The position numbers were made by a program, and so were the translations under genes. Below, in pieces: positions 22,424 through 24,555 of a DNA stretch of 24,555 nucleotides; position 1 is the first letter of the stretch, and the number at the start of each line of letters is the position of its first letter. The DNA is from JBDHTS01 sp044220535 (GTDB lineage: Bacteria; Pseudomonadota; Alphaproteobacteria; Micavibrionales; Micavibrionaceae). Under the pieces are notes generated by a model. The model had not been told where the DNA came from. It made no database searches and was given only the letters and a program-made list of their open reading frames with translations. The stretch covers positions 1 to 24,555 of the forward strand of contig JBGAQU010000036.1 in the NCBI GenBank assembly GCA_044220535.1, in the 5' to 3' direction.

Positions 22424-22797
22424 AAGGATAGGAGCCTGTTTTTTCCCGTCCTTGGATCTATCTTATCTGGATCAAAATCAACAGGAACGATGTAGAGTTC
22501 CGACACATCACCACGTGCTTATGATCCATTTATATATTTGCTGTATAGATTAAGGCGCATCAGGATCTATATTTCCCATGCCTATCGATTTTACGAACAC
22601 CGGGCAAAAAGCTGATTGTACGAATGTTTTTCTCGATGCGGCCAAATGCATCCCTGGTCTTATCAGACGCTATTTCAGCTTCATGTTTCCAGATCTTTAT
22701 AATTTTTAATAGCAAAAACATAATCCGCGTTGTATTTTTGTTTACAAGACGCAATGCCCAAAGCGACTAAGGCGATCAGAATACTAACCTAAAACCC

Positions 22798-22820
22798 AAA
22801 AGCGGCTGGACCGCCTTTTT
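22798..22820. terminator. Terminator downstream of the tandem response regulators
   Basis: GCGG (22802-22805), a five-base loop and CCGC (22811-22814) are flanked by AAAA on the left and CTTTTT on the right, so the stem is extended by A-T pairs around one bulge. On the minus strand it is followed by TTTTGGGTTTT. It lies about 95 bases after the last response-regulator codon and just before the hybrid-kinase remnant, so the kinase is not in the regulators' operon. Confidence 0.6.
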
Positions 22821-22913
22821 CGTTAATATAAACCCATGCCTTATTATAAACGCTCAGATCTATCATATCTTATTTCCACCGATTTTCAGACCATTCCGGT
22901 ATAGTTCCTGATA

Positions 22914-23684
22914 CTAATGGAACAGTTTTTCCTTAACGAACGGCTTGGAGATAAAACCTTTGGCTCCATGCTCAAGCGCCGATGTTATCGTCTCAAGATT
23001 GCCGTTCCCGCTGAACATGATAACATTTGCGCCGGGATCATTATGCATGATCCAGTCCAGGACATCCCTTCCATCCTTATCCGGCAGACCGATGTCCAGG
23101 AAGACAATATCCGGATTTAGGTTTCTGTATTGTAAAAATACCTTGTTGGCGCAGTTGATTGTTGATAGAGCGCACTTGTCTTTCAGAGCATTTTTAACCA
23201 TCCAGCGCGCGACAGGATCGTCTTCAATAAGCAGAACACGAGCCTGCTGTCCTTTACTGCCTTCATGCAGCGGATTCATAAGAAGATATGTGTGATCTTC
23301 ATGCACCTTCTTGGCATGAAGATCCATTATAAATGCCTGCGCATCCTTGCTGAATTCATAAAGCGTATATCCTGTAAAAAGCGCCTGGCCGTTAAACCGC
23401 ATATCACAAATTTGCTGCCCAAGGTCATTGAGCAGCATCTTTGATAACCCCCGGCAAATAACGTAAATATATTCATTAATAAAAAACGCTTTCCCATCCA
23501 TGCCATCAAAGCAGGAAGCCATGATCGATTCCAGCGCCGCCCTTCCTTCGCCGCCATGCGCCATTATCTGGCTGCGCACCCCTATCTGCAAGCACGTCCA
23601 TCCGTCCCAGCTGTCGGGATCCTGACTGATAGAAAATGCAATATGCGCGAAAGCCGGATCCGGATTGATAAATGATGAGTCCAT
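22914..23684 (-). CDS. Response regulator with unrecognised N-terminal domain (second of a tandem pair)
   Basis: This 256-residue protein ends in a receiver domain (about 148-256): acidic pair in L-L-I-E-D-D-P (154-156), phospho-acceptor Asp 197 (F-L-D-I-G-L-P), Ser 225 and Lys 247 (K-P-F). There is no DNA-binding output. The first 145 residues form a domain I do not recognise, shared with the neighbouring paralogue: N-P-D-P-A-F, S-W-D-x-W-x-C-L, I-C-R, L-N-D-L-G-x-Q-I-C. The ATG at 23684 is chosen because AGGAGG lies eight bases upstream, within the end of the paralogue. A longer frame to 23828 is an artefact of overlap. The protein stops at L-F-H-TAG, while the next codons would continue Y-Q-E-L-Y, so the last receiver helix seems cut off. 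Confidence 0.82.
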   Translation of the reverse strand: MDSSFINPDPAFAHIAFSISQDPDSWDGWTCLQIGVRSQIMAHGGEGRAALESIMASCFDGMDGKAFFINEYIYVICRGLSKMLLNDLGQQICDMRFNGQALFTGYTLYEFSKDAQAFIMDLHAKKVHEDHTYLLMNPLHEGSKGQQARVLLIEDDPVARWMVKNALKDKCALSTINCANKVFLQYRNLNPDIVFLDIGLPDKDGRDVLDWIMHNDPGANVIMFSGNGNLETITSALEHGAKGFISKPFVKEKLFH

Positions 23685-23688
23685 AGAT

Positions 23689-24486
23689 TTATCCTCCTGA
23701 AGTAAAAACTTCATGCAAATCTTTCTCGATATAATGAAGAATCTTATCGGGCCTGAAAGGCTTGGAGATAAAACCTTTCGCCCCCTGATCGAAGGCCGAT
23801 GCGATGCTGGCCAGATCGCCGCGTCCACTGAACATGATTATATTCGCATCAGGATCTTTACGCTTGATCCAGCGCAGAACTGAAAAACCATCCCTATCGG
23901 GTAATCCTATATCCAGGAAAACAATGTCTGGACGCCATGTCTCATAAAGCTCGAACGCTCTTCCACCAGACGCCGCAGACGCAAATCCGTATTTTCCGCT
24001 CAGTATATTGGAAACAAGGCGACAGGAAACAGGATCATCATCGACCAATAAAACTCTTTTGTCTTTTCCAGATCCGGAAGATATTTTTTTACTAACTTCC
24101 ATGATACATCCCGACATATCCCACGCAGGAAAACCGGAAAGAAACATGTCTGCGTCCGCGCCAAGGTTAAATGCGCCATGCGACTGGAACACGGTGCGTC
24201 CATCTATACGAATCTTACATATCTGCCTGCCCAGATCGTTCAGGATATGCGCTTGTATATTCCGGCACACAATATAAATCTGATCTTGCATCATGAATAT
24301 GCGGCCATCGAGATGACCAAAATTCGAACGTATGCAGCTTTCTATCCTTTCAGAATTTTTTCCCCATAAATGGTTCTGCAGCGATAAACTCAGGCACGAC
24401 CATTTATCCCAGCTTGCAGGATCGCGACGGATGGACAGAAGGATTTCCGAGAAGGCAGGATCCGGATTGACAGAAGGTTCATCCAT
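23689..24486 (-). CDS. Response regulator with unrecognised N-terminal domain (first of a tandem pair)
   Basis: This 265-residue protein has the same layout as its neighbour. The N-terminal domain (1-135) has N-P-D-P-A-F, D-P-A-S-W-D-K-W-S-C-L, Y-I-V-C-R and I-L-N-D-L-G-R-Q-I-C-K-I-R-I-D-G. A complete receiver domain follows (about 144-262): Asp 149/150, phospho-acceptor Asp 192 in F-L-D-I-G-L-P, Ser 220, Lys 242, and final helix I-L-H-Y-I-E-K-D-L. There is no DNA-binding or enzymatic output, so signalling must go through the receiver or the N-terminal domain. The stop is four bases before the next ATG, and its last codons supply the neighbour's ribosome-binding site. AGGG lies about eight bases before this ATG. 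A link to the nearby kinase or aerotaxis pair is only suggested by position. Confidence 0.85.
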   Translation of the reverse strand: MDEPSVNPDPAFSEILLSIRRDPASWDKWSCLSLSLQNHLWGKNSERIESCIRSNFGHLDGRIFMMQDQIYIVCRNIQAHILNDLGRQICKIRIDGRTVFQSHGAFNLGADADMFLSGFPAWDMSGCIMEVSKKISSGSGKDKRVLLVDDDPVSCRLVSNILSGKYGFASAASGGRAFELYETWRPDIVFLDIGLPDRDGFSVLRWIKRKDPDANIIMFSGRGDLASIASAFDQGAKGFISKPFRPDKILHYIEKDLHEVFTSGG

Positions 24487-24555
24487 GGATCATACCCTGA
24501 TTTGTTTTTGTTGTATGATCGGACATTTTGCAATGTAATAAAACAGCTTATCCTG
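24487..24555. other. Upstream region of the response-regulator operon
   Basis: This short AT-rich stretch runs to the end of the window and probably holds the promoter and leader of the tandem response regulators. I see no FNR-type box or other site that I can name. Confidence 0.4.

Larger units (their letters stand above)
20101..22788 (-). pseudogene. Frameshifted unorthodox hybrid histidine kinase (sensor-HisKA-HATPase-REC-HPt)
   Basis: Minus-strand pieces in order recreate one large kinase: an N-terminal membrane helix (V-S-I-L-I-A-L-V-A-L-G), an extracytoplasmic sensor (I-R-T-I-S-F-L-P-G-V-R-K-I-D-R-H-G ... E-L-Y-I-V-P-V-D-F-D-P-D-K-I-D-P), a second helix, HisKA and HATPase_c, a REC domain in fragments (V-S-L-L-V-V-D-D-H-P-V-N-Q, then Y-D-L-I-L-M-D-C-Q-M-P-E-M-D-G), and HPt. 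The pieces sit in different frames. I infer indels near 22680, 22520, 22439-22444 (A6 where A7 would keep frame), 20954-20956 (A3 for A4), 20815, 20738-20741 (T4 for T3), 20641 and 20556, and an in-frame TAA near 22550. No start codon is visible just after the terminator at 22798. It is probably a decaying gene, though run-length errors in assembly could explain some indels. Confidence 0.8.

Noticed and set aside
22820..22850. A minus-strand segment K-R-R-S-S-R-F-W-V-L as the start of the hybrid kinase
   Set aside because: It coincides with the terminator hairpin and is separated from the first helix by a frame change, so it is more likely chance than the true N-terminus.
1..24555. CRISPR arrays, tRNA or rRNA genes, and complete insertion sequences
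   Set aside because: I looked for regularly spaced repeats, cloverleaf-like sequence, rRNA blocks and transposase frames and found none that I could support.

Overview
The window looks like chromosomal DNA of an alphaproteobacterium. Support comes from the GC-rich coding sequence across most of it, a UbiM-type ubiquinone hydroxylase, an E. coli-like long CydA, a standalone PAS aerotaxis protein next to an MCP, and response regulators of a style I associate with Rhodospirillales/Micavibrio-like bacteria (family-level inference only).

Layout. 1-118 holds the 3' end of a YciI-like gene. 119-587 is gene-poor and carries a decayed fragment of a serine recombinase. 588-17402 is a dense low-oxygen block: ompW; a minus-strand operon ubiM-ldh-hemN; divergent from it cydA-cydB-cydX-cydD-cydC (cytochrome bd oxidase and its assembly transporter); a degenerate alpha/beta hydrolase; a CRP/FNR-family regulator; a Host_attach protein; a small membrane protein and a broken potassium channel; then phaC-pta-ackA (PHA synthase, phosphotransacetylase, acetate kinase). 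Five FNR-type boxes (TTGAY-N4-ATCAA) lie in front of these units at 588, 4870, 11789, 13239 and 13620. The regulator encoded in the middle has the E-x-x-S-R recognition helix expected to read that site. The block therefore looks like a self-contained regulon for life at low oxygen: a high-affinity oxidase, oxygen-independent haem synthesis, quinone synthesis, reductant disposal through a lactate/malate-type dehydrogenase and PHA, and ATP from acetyl phosphate.

Near 17.4 kb base composition drops to clearly AT-richer DNA and the content changes to signalling. There is a PAS protein overlapping an MCP (a split Aer-like pair), an intact small potassium channel, a heavily frameshifted unorthodox histidine kinase (sensor-HisKA-HATPase-REC-HPt), and two tandem paralogous response regulators that share an N-terminal domain I do not recognise.

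The points most worth a second look are the cysteine-rich C-terminal tail of the CRP/FNR regulator, the five-box FNR regulon, the tandem regulators with the unknown N-terminal domain, and the decay of the hybrid kinase beside them.
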